From contig NZ_CCBB010000001.1 in assembly GCF_000613185.1 (NCBI RefSeq), forward strand, positions 1,178,001 through 1,242,000: a DNA stretch of 64,000 nt, in the 5' to 3' direction. Shown here piece after piece: positions 27,509-36,395 of this stretch (position 1 is its first letter; the number at the start of each line of letters is the position of its first letter). Both the position numbers and the translations under genes were made by a program. The notes under the pieces were generated by a model, which saw only the letters and a program-made list of their open reading frames with translations, did no database searches and had not been told where the DNA came from. The stretch comes from Mycolicibacterium cosmeticum. GTDB taxonomy: Bacteria > Actinomycetota > Actinomycetes > Mycobacteriales > Mycobacteriaceae.

Positions 27509-28630
27509 ATGAAGATCCTCATCGCAGGAGCCGGCATCGGCGGCCTCAGCGCCGCGCTCACGCTGCACGCCGCCGGGATCGAAGCGACCGTTCTGGAGTC
27601 CGCGCGCGAGCTTCGCGCCGTCGGGGTCGGTATCAACCTGCTGCCGCACGCCGTCCGCGAACTACACGAACTCGGTTTGGGCGAGCAGTTGCGGGCCATG
27701 GCGGCCGCCCCGGCCGTGATCGACTTCTACCGCCACGACGGCACCCTGCTGTTCCGCGAACCGCGCGGCATCGAGGGCGGGTACGGCTACCCGCAGTGTT
27801 CGGTGCACCGTGGGCGCCTGCAGATGCTGCTGTTGGATGCGGTGCTCGACCGATTGGGCCGCGATGCCGTGCGCACCGGCGCCGCGGTCACCGACGTCAC
27901 CGAATCGGATGACGGGGTCATGGTGGGCACCCGGGCCGGGGACGTCCGCGCCGACATCCTGGTCGGTGCGGACGGCATCCATTCACGGGTCCGGTCCCTG
28001 CTGCACCGAGGCCCCGATCCCCTGCTGTGGTCCGGCGTGCGGATGTTCCGCGGCGCGGCACACATGCCGGCATTCCTGGACGGGCGCACCATGGCGATCG
28101 TCAAAGGCCCCGACGGTGTCGAGCTGGTCACCTATCCGCTCGGCGGCGGGCTGGTGAACTGGGTGCTGCAGGTCGTCGAGTCGGCGCCCGGACCACTGCC
28201 CGGCGACGCCGGCTGGAACACCCCCGGGGACCCGGCCGAGGTGAGTGCCCGGATGGCGGACTGGCGCCTGGACTGGTTGGACACCGAGCGGCTGGTCGCG
28301 ACCTCCGATGCGGTGTTCCAGTATCCGATGGTGGATCGGGAGCCGTTGTCGCACTGGGGCACCCGCCGGGTGACGCTGCTCGGCGACGCAGCGCACCCGA
28401 TGTATCCGGTGGGCGCCAACGGCGGCTCGCAGGCCATCCTCGACGCCCGCGCACTGGCCGACGAGCTGGCATCCGGGCGCGGCCTTGCCGGTTACCACGC
28501 GCGCCGCGTCCCGGAGACCACCGCCGTGGTGCACGCCAACCGAGAGATGCACCGCAGCGCACCCGAGGACCTGGCCCGGGTGACGGCCGACTACCGACGG
28601 AAAACGTTCGCAGACAGGAGTTCTCGATGA
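27509..28630 (+). CDS. FAD-dependent monooxygenase (class A hydroxylase)
   Basis: A 373-residue flavoprotein hydroxylase: N-terminal Rossmann motif ILIAGAGIGGLSAALTLH, the DG motif ILVGADGIHSRVRSL, and the GD motif RVTLLGDAAHPMYPVGANGG. The overall size and the GVGINLLPHAVREL phrase resemble PhzS/salicylate hydroxylase-like enzymes. It inserts one oxygen atom into an aromatic ring using NAD(P)H. ATG 27509 follows GGAGAG; the open frame upstream to 27443 is non-coding. It is coupled by ATGA to an alpha/beta hydrolase and divergent from a LysR gene, so a small inducible aromatic pathway is likely. Confidence 0.9.
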   Translation: MKILIAGAGIGGLSAALTLHAAGIEATVLESARELRAVGVGINLLPHAVRELHELGLGEQLRAMAAAPAVIDFYRHDGTLLFREPRGIEGGYGYPQCSVHRGRLQMLLLDAVLDRLGRDAVRTGAAVTDVTESDDGVMVGTRAGDVRADILVGADGIHSRVRSLLHRGPDPLLWSGVRMFRGAAHMPAFLDGRTMAIVKGPDGVELVTYPLGGGLVNWVLQVVESAPGPLPGDAGWNTPGDPAEVSARMADWRLDWLDTERLVATSDAVFQYPMVDREPLSHWGTRRVTLLGDAAHPMYPVGANGGSQAILDARALADELASGRGLAGYHARRVPETTAVVHANREMHRSAPEDLARVTADYRRKTFADRSSR

Positions 28631-29298
28631 CCACCTTCGTGTTGATCCCCGGCGCCTGCCACGGCGGCTGGTGTTTCGACGACCTGGCTGCCGCACTGCG
28701 CGACCGCGGCCACCGGGTGATTGCGCCGACGCTCACCGGTGTCGCCGAGCGGGCACACCTGCTGCACGCCGGGGTGAACCTGGAGACCCATATCGCCGAC
28801 GTACTGGCCGAACTCGAGGCACGCCGGGTGTCCGACGCGGTGCTCGTCGGGCACAGTTACGGCGGCATGGTGACCACCGCGGTGGCCGATCGTGCCGGCG
28901 CACAAATCGATTCACTGGTGTACCTGGACGCGTTCGTACCCCGGGACGGCGACTCGTGCTGGACGCTGACCAATGACGAACAGCGCCAGTGGTATACGAA
29001 TGTCGATGCGACCGGCTACGGGGTACCGCCACTACCGTTCTTCGATCCACGCGCGACCGCCCACCCGTTGGCCGCGTTGATGCAACCGGTGCGTCTACGG
29101 GGGAACCTGTCCACCTTCCGCCGGCGCGACTACGTCTACGCCAAAGGGTGGCCGACACCATCCCCGTTCACCCCCACCTTCGAGCGGCTGCGCGCCGACC
29201 CGACCTGGGTGACCCATGCCCTGGACGGCGCCCACAATCTGATGCGGGACAACCACGACGATCTGGTGCGCATCCTCTGCGAGGCGGCCGCTCAGTAA
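28627..29298 (+). CDS. Alpha/beta hydrolase
   Basis: A 223-residue hydrolase of the small methylesterase-like class. It begins VLIPGACHGGWCFDDLA (oxyanion region), has the nucleophile elbow VGHSYGGMV with Ser102 or so, and a C-terminal histidine in LDGAHNLMRDN; the acidic member of the triad is less clear. Relatives include EstC-like esterases and plant methyl-salicylate esterases. ATG 28627 overlaps the stop of the monooxygenase gene. It may hydrolyse an ester or ring-cleavage product related to the monooxygenase substrate; the longer frame beginning near 28027 is a shadow. Confidence 0.87.
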   Translation: MTTFVLIPGACHGGWCFDDLAAALRDRGHRVIAPTLTGVAERAHLLHAGVNLETHIADVLAELEARRVSDAVLVGHSYGGMVTTAVADRAGAQIDSLVYLDAFVPRDGDSCWTLTNDEQRQWYTNVDATGYGVPPLPFFDPRATAHPLAALMQPVRLRGNLSTFRRRDYVYAKGWPTPSPFTPTFERLRADPTWVTHALDGAHNLMRDNHDDLVRILCEAAAQ

Positions 29299-29642
29299 CC
29301 CAAGAGCGTGCGGAACTTCTGGCCGACGGCCATCGACTGGCCCATGCGTTGCACCCAGCCGTCCAGAGCCGCCTTGGTATCGGCCGGATCCCAGCCCCGC
29401 TCCTGAGCGAGCGCGATCATGCCCGCCTCGTCGGTGATGCTGCGCGCCTGGGCGGCACGCGCCAAGGCGGCGTAATCCTCGAGTGAAAAACCGTTGATCG
29501 GCGCCCAGATCGGATCGTCGGCGGCCACCGGCCGGTTCGACGGACCGCCGAAGATCGCGGGGTCGATCGGCTGCTGCAAACCCTGCTGCGCGGCGGCAGC
29601 GGCTTCCCTGGCCTTCTCTTTGGCCTTGTCGAAGAATCCCAT
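29292..29642 (-). CDS. Small soluble protein, unknown
   Basis: A 116-residue acidic/helical protein. It starts MGFFDKAKEKAREAAAAAQ, an amphipathic helix, then a Pro/Asp-rich linker, a motif IWAPINGFSLEDYAALARA, and a last helical part GWDPADTKAALDGWVQRMGQ ending RTLLGY. No signal peptide or metal site is visible. It resembles actinobacterial small proteins of unknown function. Its stop overlaps the end of the convergent hydrolase gene by seven bases. It appears to be monocistronic. Confidence 0.7.
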   Translation of the reverse strand: MGFFDKAKEKAREAAAAAQQGLQQPIDPAIFGGPSNRPVAADDPIWAPINGFSLEDYAALARAAQARSITDEAGMIALAQERGWDPADTKAALDGWVQRMGQSMAVGQKFRTLLGY

Positions 29643-29937
29643 GGCACTGCTCCGTTTCCCCGGCGCCCCATCGGCCCGGTCCGACCATGAGTGCACCGGT
29701 GTCCGGTGGCTACCGATCCCAACAAGCAATCGCCCCGAGCAACGCCCGAACTCTTTGCCATCGCAACGACCATCACACGCCGTCCATCGAAAAGTCCCTA
29801 ATACCACGGATATTCGCCGGAGGCGTGCTAATCGGGCGGGTGTCGCATAGTAACGAGAACATCGGATGAAATCGTTGCTCCAACCCGCCTCGGATGGTAT
29901 TTAGCTAAGGCAACAGTCTTTCGGGGAGGGATCTGAC

Positions 29938-31527
29938 ATGGGTGGACGGCATCGCACCGAGCGCGCCAAACCCGCGGTGACGGCATGGCTGGGCGCCGGC
30001 GCGATCACACTGGGCATCGGTGCCGCACTCACCACCGGCGCGGCGGTGGCCAACGCCGACGCGGAGGGCTCCGGCGCGGCGTCCAACTCGTCCGGCGCCA
30101 CGAACCATGACTCGGCCTCGACGGCCCCGTCGCACGAGACCGCGTCGACGTCACCGAACACGACGCCGTCGCAGAACACCACGTCGGCACCGAAGAAGAA
30201 GCCCCGGCACCGGGCCGACGCCAAACCCGACACGAAGGCCGATTCCAGGCCTGACACCAAGTCCGATTCCAAGTCCGATTCCAAGTCCGACACCAAGCCG
30301 GATACCGATGCCAGCGCGACGTCCGCCGGTGACGAAAACCCCACCAGCACACAGCAGGACGGCACCCTCAAACGTGCGAACGCCACCAAGGCCGACACCA
30401 CTCCGGCGGTGCAGTCGGCAGCCACGACCACCACCCCGAAAGTAGCGGCGACGGCCAAGGCCGCGGCCGCGCCCGCCGCGACCACCGCGCCCGCCAATCC
30501 CCTCGCCGGCCTCATCGCCGCCGTCCAATCCTGGGGCCACGCCATCCAGGTCCAGTACTTCAACAACAAACCGAGGATCGTCAGCGTCAGCGCGCCGACA
30601 CTGAACTCCGACGGCACCTACTCAGGACAGGTGATCGCGACCGACAAGGACGGCGACCCGCTGGTCTACTCGGTGGTCCGGCCCTACGACGGCAGCATCG
30701 TGACCATCGACCAGAGTGGCCACTACACGATCACCCCGTCCGATTACGCCCTGACCCGCCCCACCAGCGGCGCCATCGGCGTCACCGTGGTGGAGGCGAA
30801 CGCCGACGAGCACTACCACGGCTTCGGCCAGATCATCGGGCAGGTGGTGCAGACCGCCCTGCACAATGCATTCGGGCAGCTGCACTATCCGCCGTACAGC
30901 GCACCGGATTACGCCACCACGCGCGCCACCGTCCCCGGCGTGCCGTGGGGTAACACCGATCCGACTGCCGGCGCGAAGGTATCGGCGAAGCTGACCGCCG
31001 CGTCGGTCCCCACCGCTGCCGCATTCACCGACCCGCTGACCACCTTGGTCTACGGCTTGCAGGGATGGTTCAACCGGACGTTCAACAACACCCTCCCCAC
31101 CGTGACCATCAGCGCACCCACCAAGAACGCCGACGGCAGCTATACGGGTCAGATCACCGCGACCGATATCGACGGCGACCCGCTACAAGTCAATCTGACC
31201 CCGGTGCGGAACGGCACCATCACCTACACCGATCATGGCGACGGCACCTACACCTACACGTTCGTGCCGTCGGAGGCCGCATTGACGACGCCGAACTCGG
31301 CGTTCTCGCTCTTCGTCTCGGCGGTCGAGTTGAACGCCAATGACCACTTCCACGGCCTCCCGCAGATCCAGGACTTCATCGTGCAATCGACGCTGGGCAA
31401 TTTTGCGCGAGCCGTCGTCCCCTCCTACAGCTACTCCTGGCCGCCCTACGACGCGTTGACCTGGGCCATAAATGGAGCTTCCATCCGCGTGCCCATCGGT
31501 CCAGTCGTTCCACCCACCAGCACCTGA
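29938..31527 (+). CDS. Large secreted protein with two Ig/cadherin-like repeats
   Basis: A 529-residue exported protein. Signal peptide ends near AAVANADAEG. Residues about 35-190 are a Ser/Thr/Ala/Asp/Lys-rich disordered stalk that includes an imperfect KSDSKSDSKSDTKPD repeat. Two related beta domains follow; each opens with a phrase such as RIVSVSAPTLNSDGTYSGQV or TVTISAPTKNADGSYTGQI, then IATDKDGDPLVY or ITATDIDGDPLQV, a calcium-site-like DxDGD, and later GFGQI/GLPQIQDF. This resembles cadherin/VCBS-type modules of mycobacterial surface proteins. Strong ribosome site GGGGAGGG. It probably sits in the cell envelope as an adhesin or enzyme scaffold; function unknown. Confidence 0.78.
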   Translation: MGGRHRTERAKPAVTAWLGAGAITLGIGAALTTGAAVANADAEGSGAASNSSGATNHDSASTAPSHETASTSPNTTPSQNTTSAPKKKPRHRADAKPDTKADSRPDTKSDSKSDSKSDTKPDTDASATSAGDENPTSTQQDGTLKRANATKADTTPAVQSAATTTTPKVAATAKAAAAPAATTAPANPLAGLIAAVQSWGHAIQVQYFNNKPRIVSVSAPTLNSDGTYSGQVIATDKDGDPLVYSVVRPYDGSIVTIDQSGHYTITPSDYALTRPTSGAIGVTVVEANADEHYHGFGQIIGQVVQTALHNAFGQLHYPPYSAPDYATTRATVPGVPWGNTDPTAGAKVSAKLTAASVPTAAAFTDPLTTLVYGLQGWFNRTFNNTLPTVTISAPTKNADGSYTGQITATDIDGDPLQVNLTPVRNGTITYTDHGDGTYTYTFVPSEAALTTPNSAFSLFVSAVELNANDHFHGLPQIQDFIVQSTLGNFARAVVPSYSYSWPPYDALTWAINGASIRVPIGPVVPPTST

Positions 31528-31582
31528 CCACCGAACTGCAACACGTTTCAGTTTCGCGCTCGGACTGGGTACGCTGAGCCTC

Positions 31583-32023
31583 GTGCCAGCAGCATCCTCG
31601 CAGCCCGCCGTCGAAGGGTGGTTCGCCACCGACGACGCCGGCGCCACCCATCTGATCGGGGCCAAGTGCCCGGAGTGCGCGACGTTCGTCTTCCCGCCGC
31701 GGGCCAACAACTGCCCCAACCCGGCATGTGACAGCGACGTGCTGGAACAGGTGCCGTTGTCTCGGCGCGGCACCGTGTGGAGCTACACGGAGAACCGCTA
31801 CGCACCCCCGCCGCCGTACCCGTCACCCGACCCGTTCGAGCCGTTCGCCGTGGCCGCGGTGCAACTGGCCGACGAAGGCCTGATCGTGCTCGGCAAGGTG
31901 GTCGAGGGCACCTTGGCGGCCGACCTCAAGATCGGCATGGAGATGGAGCTGACCACGATGCCGCTCTACACCGACGACGACGGCGTCGTCCGGACCACCC
32001 ACGCCTGGAGGATCGCGCAATGA
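31583..32023 (+). CDS. OB-fold/zinc-ribbon protein (Rv1628c-like)
   Basis: A 146-residue protein of the DUF35 type. A rubredoxin-like zinc ribbon lies near residues 30-50 (KCPEC and NCPNPAC, four cysteines), followed by an OB fold (GTVWSYTENRYAPPPPYP, FAVAAVQLADEGLIVLGKVV). DUF35 proteins pair with thiolase-like partners, and the next gene is exactly such a protein, coupled by ATGA. In M. tuberculosis Rv1628c-Rv1627c form the same pair. They have been linked to lipid and sterol side-chain metabolism by family. The start GTG 31583 has a weak ribosome site; the longer frame to 31472 is less likely. Confidence 0.88.
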   Translation: MPAASSQPAVEGWFATDDAGATHLIGAKCPECATFVFPPRANNCPNPACDSDVLEQVPLSRRGTVWSYTENRYAPPPPYPSPDPFEPFAVAAVQLADEGLIVLGKVVEGTLAADLKIGMEMELTTMPLYTDDDGVVRTTHAWRIAQ

Positions 32024-33216
32024 GTGAGCCCGTGTACATCCTCGGCGCGGGCATGCACCCCTGGGGTAAATGGGGCCGCGATTTCACCGAGTACGGCGTG
32101 GTCGCCGCCCGCGCCGCGCTGGCCGAAGCGGGCCTGGACTGGCGCCAGGTCCAGTTGGTCGCCGGTGCCGACACCATCCGCAACGGCTACCCGGGATTCG
32201 TCGCCGGCGCGACGTTCGCCCAGAAGTTGGGCTGGAACGGGGTGCCCGTCACCTCCAGCTACGCGGCATGCGCCAGCGGTTCACAGGCGCTGCAGAGTGC
32301 ACGTGCGCAGATCCTCGCGGGTTTCTGCGATGTCGCGCTGGTGATCGGCGCCGACACCACGCCCAAAGGCTTCTTCGCCCCGGTGGGCGGGGAACGCAAG
32401 AACGATCCGGACTGGCAGCGCTTCCATCTGATCGGCGCCACCAACACGGTGTACTTCGCGCTGCTGGCGCGGCGCCGGATGGACCTTTACGGCGCCACCG
32501 TCGAGGACTTCGCCCACGTGAAGGTCAAGAACGCCAAGCACGGCTTGAACAACCCCAATGCGCGCTACCGCAAGGAAGCCACCGTCGAGGACGTGCTGGC
32601 CAGCCCGGTGGTCTCCGATCCGCTTCGGCTGCTGGACATCTGCGCGACCTCCGACGGTGCCGCCGCGCTGATCGTGGCCAGCAAGTCCTTCGCCGAGAAG
32701 CACCTCGGATCGGTCGAGGGCGTCCCGTCGGTGCGCGCGGTGAGCCTGCAAAGCCCGCAATACCCCCAGCATCTGCCCGAACTACCCGATATCGCAACCG
32801 ATTCCACCGCGGTGGTGCCTGGTCCGGACCGGGTGTTCAAGGACCAGATCCTCGATGCCGCCTACGCCGAGGCCGGGATCGGACCCGAAGATGTCAGCCT
32901 GGCCGAGGTGTACGACCTGTCCACCGCTCTGGAATTGGACTGGTACGAACACCTGGGCCTGTGCCCCAAGGGCGAGGCCGAAGGCCTGCTGCGCAGCGGA
33001 GCCACCACGATCGGCGGCCGGGTGCCGGTCAACGCCTCGGGCGGGCTGGCCAGTTTCGGGGAGGCCATTCCGGCGCAGGCCATCGCGCAGGTGTGCGAGC
33101 TCAGCTGGCAGCTCAAGGGCCAGGCCACCGGCCGCCAGGTCGAGGGCGCCAAGGTCGGCGTGACCGCCAACCAGGGCCTGTTCGGGCACGGCTCCTCGGT
33201 GATCGTCGCTCGCTAG
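32020..33216 (+). CDS. Thiolase-like lipid-transfer protein (Rv1627c-like)
   Basis: A 398-residue thiolase-fold protein of the SCP-x/non-specific lipid-transfer type. The nucleophilic-cysteine region is SSYAACASGSQAL (about residues 79-91). The second half has GRVPVNASGGLASFGEAIPA and terminal NQGLFGHGSSVIV, which are the histidine/glycine blocks of this subfamily. Canonical thiolase C-terminal CxG is not seen, so it may be an acyl-CoA-binding partner, aldolase or condensing relative and not a true thiolase. ATG 32020 overlaps the DUF35 stop. The pair is conserved as Rv1628c-Rv1627c, next to pdtaR (Rv1626) in M. tuberculosis. Confidence 0.9.
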   Translation: MSEPVYILGAGMHPWGKWGRDFTEYGVVAARAALAEAGLDWRQVQLVAGADTIRNGYPGFVAGATFAQKLGWNGVPVTSSYAACASGSQALQSARAQILAGFCDVALVIGADTTPKGFFAPVGGERKNDPDWQRFHLIGATNTVYFALLARRRMDLYGATVEDFAHVKVKNAKHGLNNPNARYRKEATVEDVLASPVVSDPLRLLDICATSDGAAALIVASKSFAEKHLGSVEGVPSVRAVSLQSPQYPQHLPELPDIATDSTAVVPGPDRVFKDQILDAAYAEAGIGPEDVSLAEVYDLSTALELDWYEHLGLCPKGEAEGLLRSGATTIGGRVPVNASGGLASFGEAIPAQAIAQVCELSWQLKGQATGRQVEGAKVGVTANQGLFGHGSSVIVAR

Positions 33217-33225
33217 CAATCTCTG

Positions 33226-33288
33226 CGCCGAGCGTGAACTCGAGCCAGAGATCCTCGCGGATTCACAGGCACGAGTTCACGTTCGGCG
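33226..33288. repeat. REP-like palindromic intergenic element
   Basis: A 63-bp inverted repeat with 17-base arms (CGCCGAGCGTGAACTCG and CGAGTTCACGTTCGGCG, one mismatch) around a 29-base loop. It lies between two convergent genes, ten bases from each end. The arms contain GTGAACTCG, a phrase I associate with short intergenic palindromes in fast-growing mycobacteria. It could serve as a bidirectional terminator or mRNA stabiliser. Confidence 0.7.
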
Positions 33289-33297
33289 GTCGGTCGA

Positions 33298-33921
33298 TCA
33301 GGCGGGGAACCAGAACGGACCCCACCAGAAGCCCCACGAGTTGCGCACGTCAGACCAGAAGACACGGGCAAACGGCGCCCACCACGGTGGCGCGGGCCGA
33401 TCGTGAGCCCAGACCGGCACGTTGCCCTGGCCCGGACCCCATCCCCATGCGGGGTCGCCGTCCGGCGGTGCGGGACGGTCGAACTGGCCGGGCGGTAGCG
33501 CCGGGGGCCGATCGGGGTGCCAACCCGGTGTTCCGTCGTGTTGCGGCCCGCCGCCGGGACCGTTGTCATGCCAGCCCTGGCCACCCGGACCACCATCAGG
33601 TCCGCCCGGACCAGCGGGACCGCCCGGCCCGCCGGGACCGTTGTCATCCCGGCCCGGTCCGTTGTTGGCTGGACCACCGGGTCCGTTGTCAGGTCCGCCC
33701 GGACCAGCGGGACCACCAGGGCCGCCGGGGCCGCCGTCGTGCCTGCCGGGACCGTCGTTGCCAGGACCGCCAGGTCCGCCCGGCCCACCACCCTGGCAGT
33801 TCTGCACTCCCGGTGGACACTGCGGCGCCGCGGTCGCCACAGCTGCGCCGCCGAACAGCACGCCGGCGGTCAAACCGGCCACCACTGCCGAACTCGCCGC
33901 GACCCTGATGCCTACGTTCAT
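33298..33921 (-). CDS. Secreted collagen-like Gly/Pro-rich protein
   Basis: A 207-residue exported protein (ATG 33921; an in-frame GTG at 33942 with GGGA five bases before it is the alternative). The signal peptide ends near AVATAAP. Then come two cysteines (PQCPPGVQNC) and a long low-complexity part of GPGGPGGP units interspersed with D, N and H, near residues 45-130, followed by PPALPPGQFDRP. The last 40 residues are rich in Trp, Phe and Pro (PPWWAPFARVFW, GFWWGPFWFPA). The composition suggests an envelope-associated filamentous or elastic protein; no known catalytic motif. Not homologous to collagen in any proven way. Confidence 0.7.
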   Translation of the reverse strand: MNVGIRVAASSAVVAGLTAGVLFGGAAVATAAPQCPPGVQNCQGGGPGGPGGPGNDGPGRHDGGPGGPGGPAGPGGPDNGPGGPANNGPGRDDNGPGGPGGPAGPGGPDGGPGGQGWHDNGPGGGPQHDGTPGWHPDRPPALPPGQFDRPAPPDGDPAWGWGPGQGNVPVWAHDRPAPPWWAPFARVFWSDVRNSWGFWWGPFWFPA

Positions 33922-34078
33922 GGGTTCATGTGCTCCGTTCACTGAGTCCCAACCGAAATCGATTCTCGTCGTTGAAAATCAGCGTGAGCCATGAGCAGGC
34001 TATGGCTGGATAGGAGCTTTCTGTGCCGGAGCTGTGCGGGTCACGCCACGTGATCGTCGCTCACTAGACTCGGCGGCC

Positions 34079-34300
34079 GTGATCACCGTCAACGTCAAGC
34101 CCGGCAGCAAGAAGGGCCCGCTGGTGCAGACGCACGACGATGGCACCTTGACCATTTATGTGCCGGAGCGCGCCGTCGACGGCAAGGCCAACGAGGCGGT
34201 TACGAAGCTGCTGGCCGCGCATCTCGGCGTACCCAAGAGCCGGTTGGAATTGGTGTCGGGAGCCACCGCCCGGGTGAAACGATTCCGCGTCACACCCTGA
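34079..34300 (+). CDS. DUF167/YggU family protein
   Basis: A 73-residue protein, the complete length for the family. It has the characteristic start ITVNVKPGSKKGP, the RAVDGKANEAVTKLLAAHLGV core, and the final SGATARVKRFRV. Family members fold as a small alpha/beta unit of unknown function. GTG 34079 is chosen because it begins at the conserved strand; the open frame to 34034 adds residues unlike the family. It stands alone between a divergent secreted-protein gene and a frameshifted membrane-protein gene. Confidence 0.85.
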   Translation: MITVNVKPGSKKGPLVQTHDDGTLTIYVPERAVDGKANEAVTKLLAAHLGVPKSRLELVSGATARVKRFRVTP

Positions 34301-34467
34301 CGCTCAGGCCGGCCGAGAGATCCTTCGTTCGGTTCACCCTGCACCTCGGCTGCAGACGAGAGGACAAAAGGCTCTAACGCAAGCCGTTCACCGGAGCCGA
34401 AACTGAGGGTTGTGGCCGGCATTCGGACCGCACCGAGACCGCGTATGCAACCCAGGAAGACATCGAC

Positions 34468-34772
34468 ATGACTGACGCACCCGAGTCCTCCACCCGGACG
34501 ACATCATTCACCACAGCACCGTCGGTGCGGCAAACCCGCTCTTCCGCGTGGCCGCCTGGGTCGGCATCGTCGCTGGCGTCGTTTTGATCGTCGTCGTCAT
34601 CTTCTTCAGGGGCTTCCACGCCGGCGCCTACAGCACCGGTGGATACTGGTGCAGTCCATACGCACGCACCCAATCGCCGTCGGGACCTGCCTGCGGTATG
34701 GGTCCCGGAAAGATGCCGGGGACCGGAGGACAAACCTCTGCGCCGACTCCGCCGACTCAGCGCCAGCCCTGA
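34468..34772 (+). pseudogene. Small single-TM protein, apparently frameshifted
   Basis: ATG 34468 has an excellent ribosome site (AGGAAG nine bases upstream) and begins MTDAPESSTR, but this frame stops at 34584. Between 34485 and 34500 the good coding signal moves by one base: in the shifted frame HPDDIIHHSTVGAANPLFR runs directly into the TM helix VAAWVGIVAGVVLIVVVIFF and a Gly/Pro tail ending at 34772. From memory, actinobacterial small membrane proteins of this type read MTD-APES-HPDDI-HHS without interruption. So one base is missing in a C-rich stretch, either a true frameshift or a sequencing error. If real, the gene is broken; a short product from GTG 34548 could still be made. Confidence 0.6.
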
Positions 34773-34788
34773 CGAGGCCGCCGGACGC

Positions 34789-35515
<727 letters not shown>

Positions 35516-35529
<14 letters not shown>

Positions 35530-36364
35530 CGGGCACTCCCAGGTAGGCGGCAATGACTTTCGGGTCCTCGCGGATCTCGGCGGGCAGCCCGTCGGCGATC
35601 TTGCGCCCGAACTCCAGCACCACGATGCGATCGGTGACGCCCATGACCAACCGCATATCGTGCTCGATCAGCAGCACGGTGTAGCCGTCGTCGCGGATCG
35701 CCCGGATCAGGTCGATGAGCGCGGCCTTCTCGCTGGGATTGAACCCTGCCGCGGGCTCGTCCAGGCACAACAACTTCGGTTCGGTGGCCAGCGCGCGGGC
35801 GATCTCCAGGCGGCGCTGATCGCCGTAGGAGAGGTTCTTGGCCTTTTCCTCACCGCGGTGGGCGATGCCGACGAACTGCAGCAGCGCCGCAGCGCGCTCG
35901 ATGGCGTCCTTCTCCTCGCGCCGGTGCCGCGGGGTGCGGATCAGCGCGCCGGGCACCGAGGTCTTGTGCCGGGCGTCGGTGCCGACCACCACGTTCTCCA
36001 GCGCGGTCATCTCGCCCCAGAGCCGGATGTTCTGGAAGGTGCGGGCGATGCCGCGGCGGGTGATCTGGTGGCGTTTGATCTTGCCCAGCGGGGCGCCGTC
36101 GAAGGTGACGCTGCCCGAACTGGGCCGGTAGACACCGGTGATGGCGTTGAAGCAGGTGGTCTTTCCCGCCCCGTTGGGGCCGATGAGACCCAGGATCTCG
36201 CCGCGCCGGATATCGAAGGACACCGCATCCAGCGCGGTGAGGCCGCCGAACTTGACGGTGAGATCCTTTGTCTCCAGCAGCTTCTCGCCCTCGGCCGCGT
36301 TCATGTCGCGGTGCAGGGCGGCCTTGTCCTCGTCGATCTCGACGTCGATGTCCGGCTGTGTCAT
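35516..36364 (-). CDS. livG: Branched-chain amino acid ABC transporter, ATPase LivG
   Basis: A 282-residue ABC ATPase with an N-terminal extension of 30 charged residues. Walker A is [13 protein letters not shown], signature [15 protein letters not shown] (LSYGDQ is the LivG form), Walker [16 protein letters not shown], and the C-terminal LivG motif [20 protein letters not shown]. It pairs with LivF on the LivH/LivM permease. ATG 36364 follows the livM stop region by 31 bases and the operon runs livK-livH-livM-livG-livF. Confidence 0.93.
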
Positions 36365-36395
36365 GCGCGATCTCGCTTCGCTTCTCGCGTGGCTG

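Noticed and set aside
29890..29920. IdeR-like iron box (TTAGCTAAGG) upstream of the secreted protein
   Set aside because: Only one half of the 19-bp iron box is present; the second half lacks the required bases.
30241..30310. Possible CRISPR-like short repeats
   Set aside because: These are in-frame Lys/Ser/Asp codon repeats inside a coding region; no spacer structure and no cas genes occur in the window.
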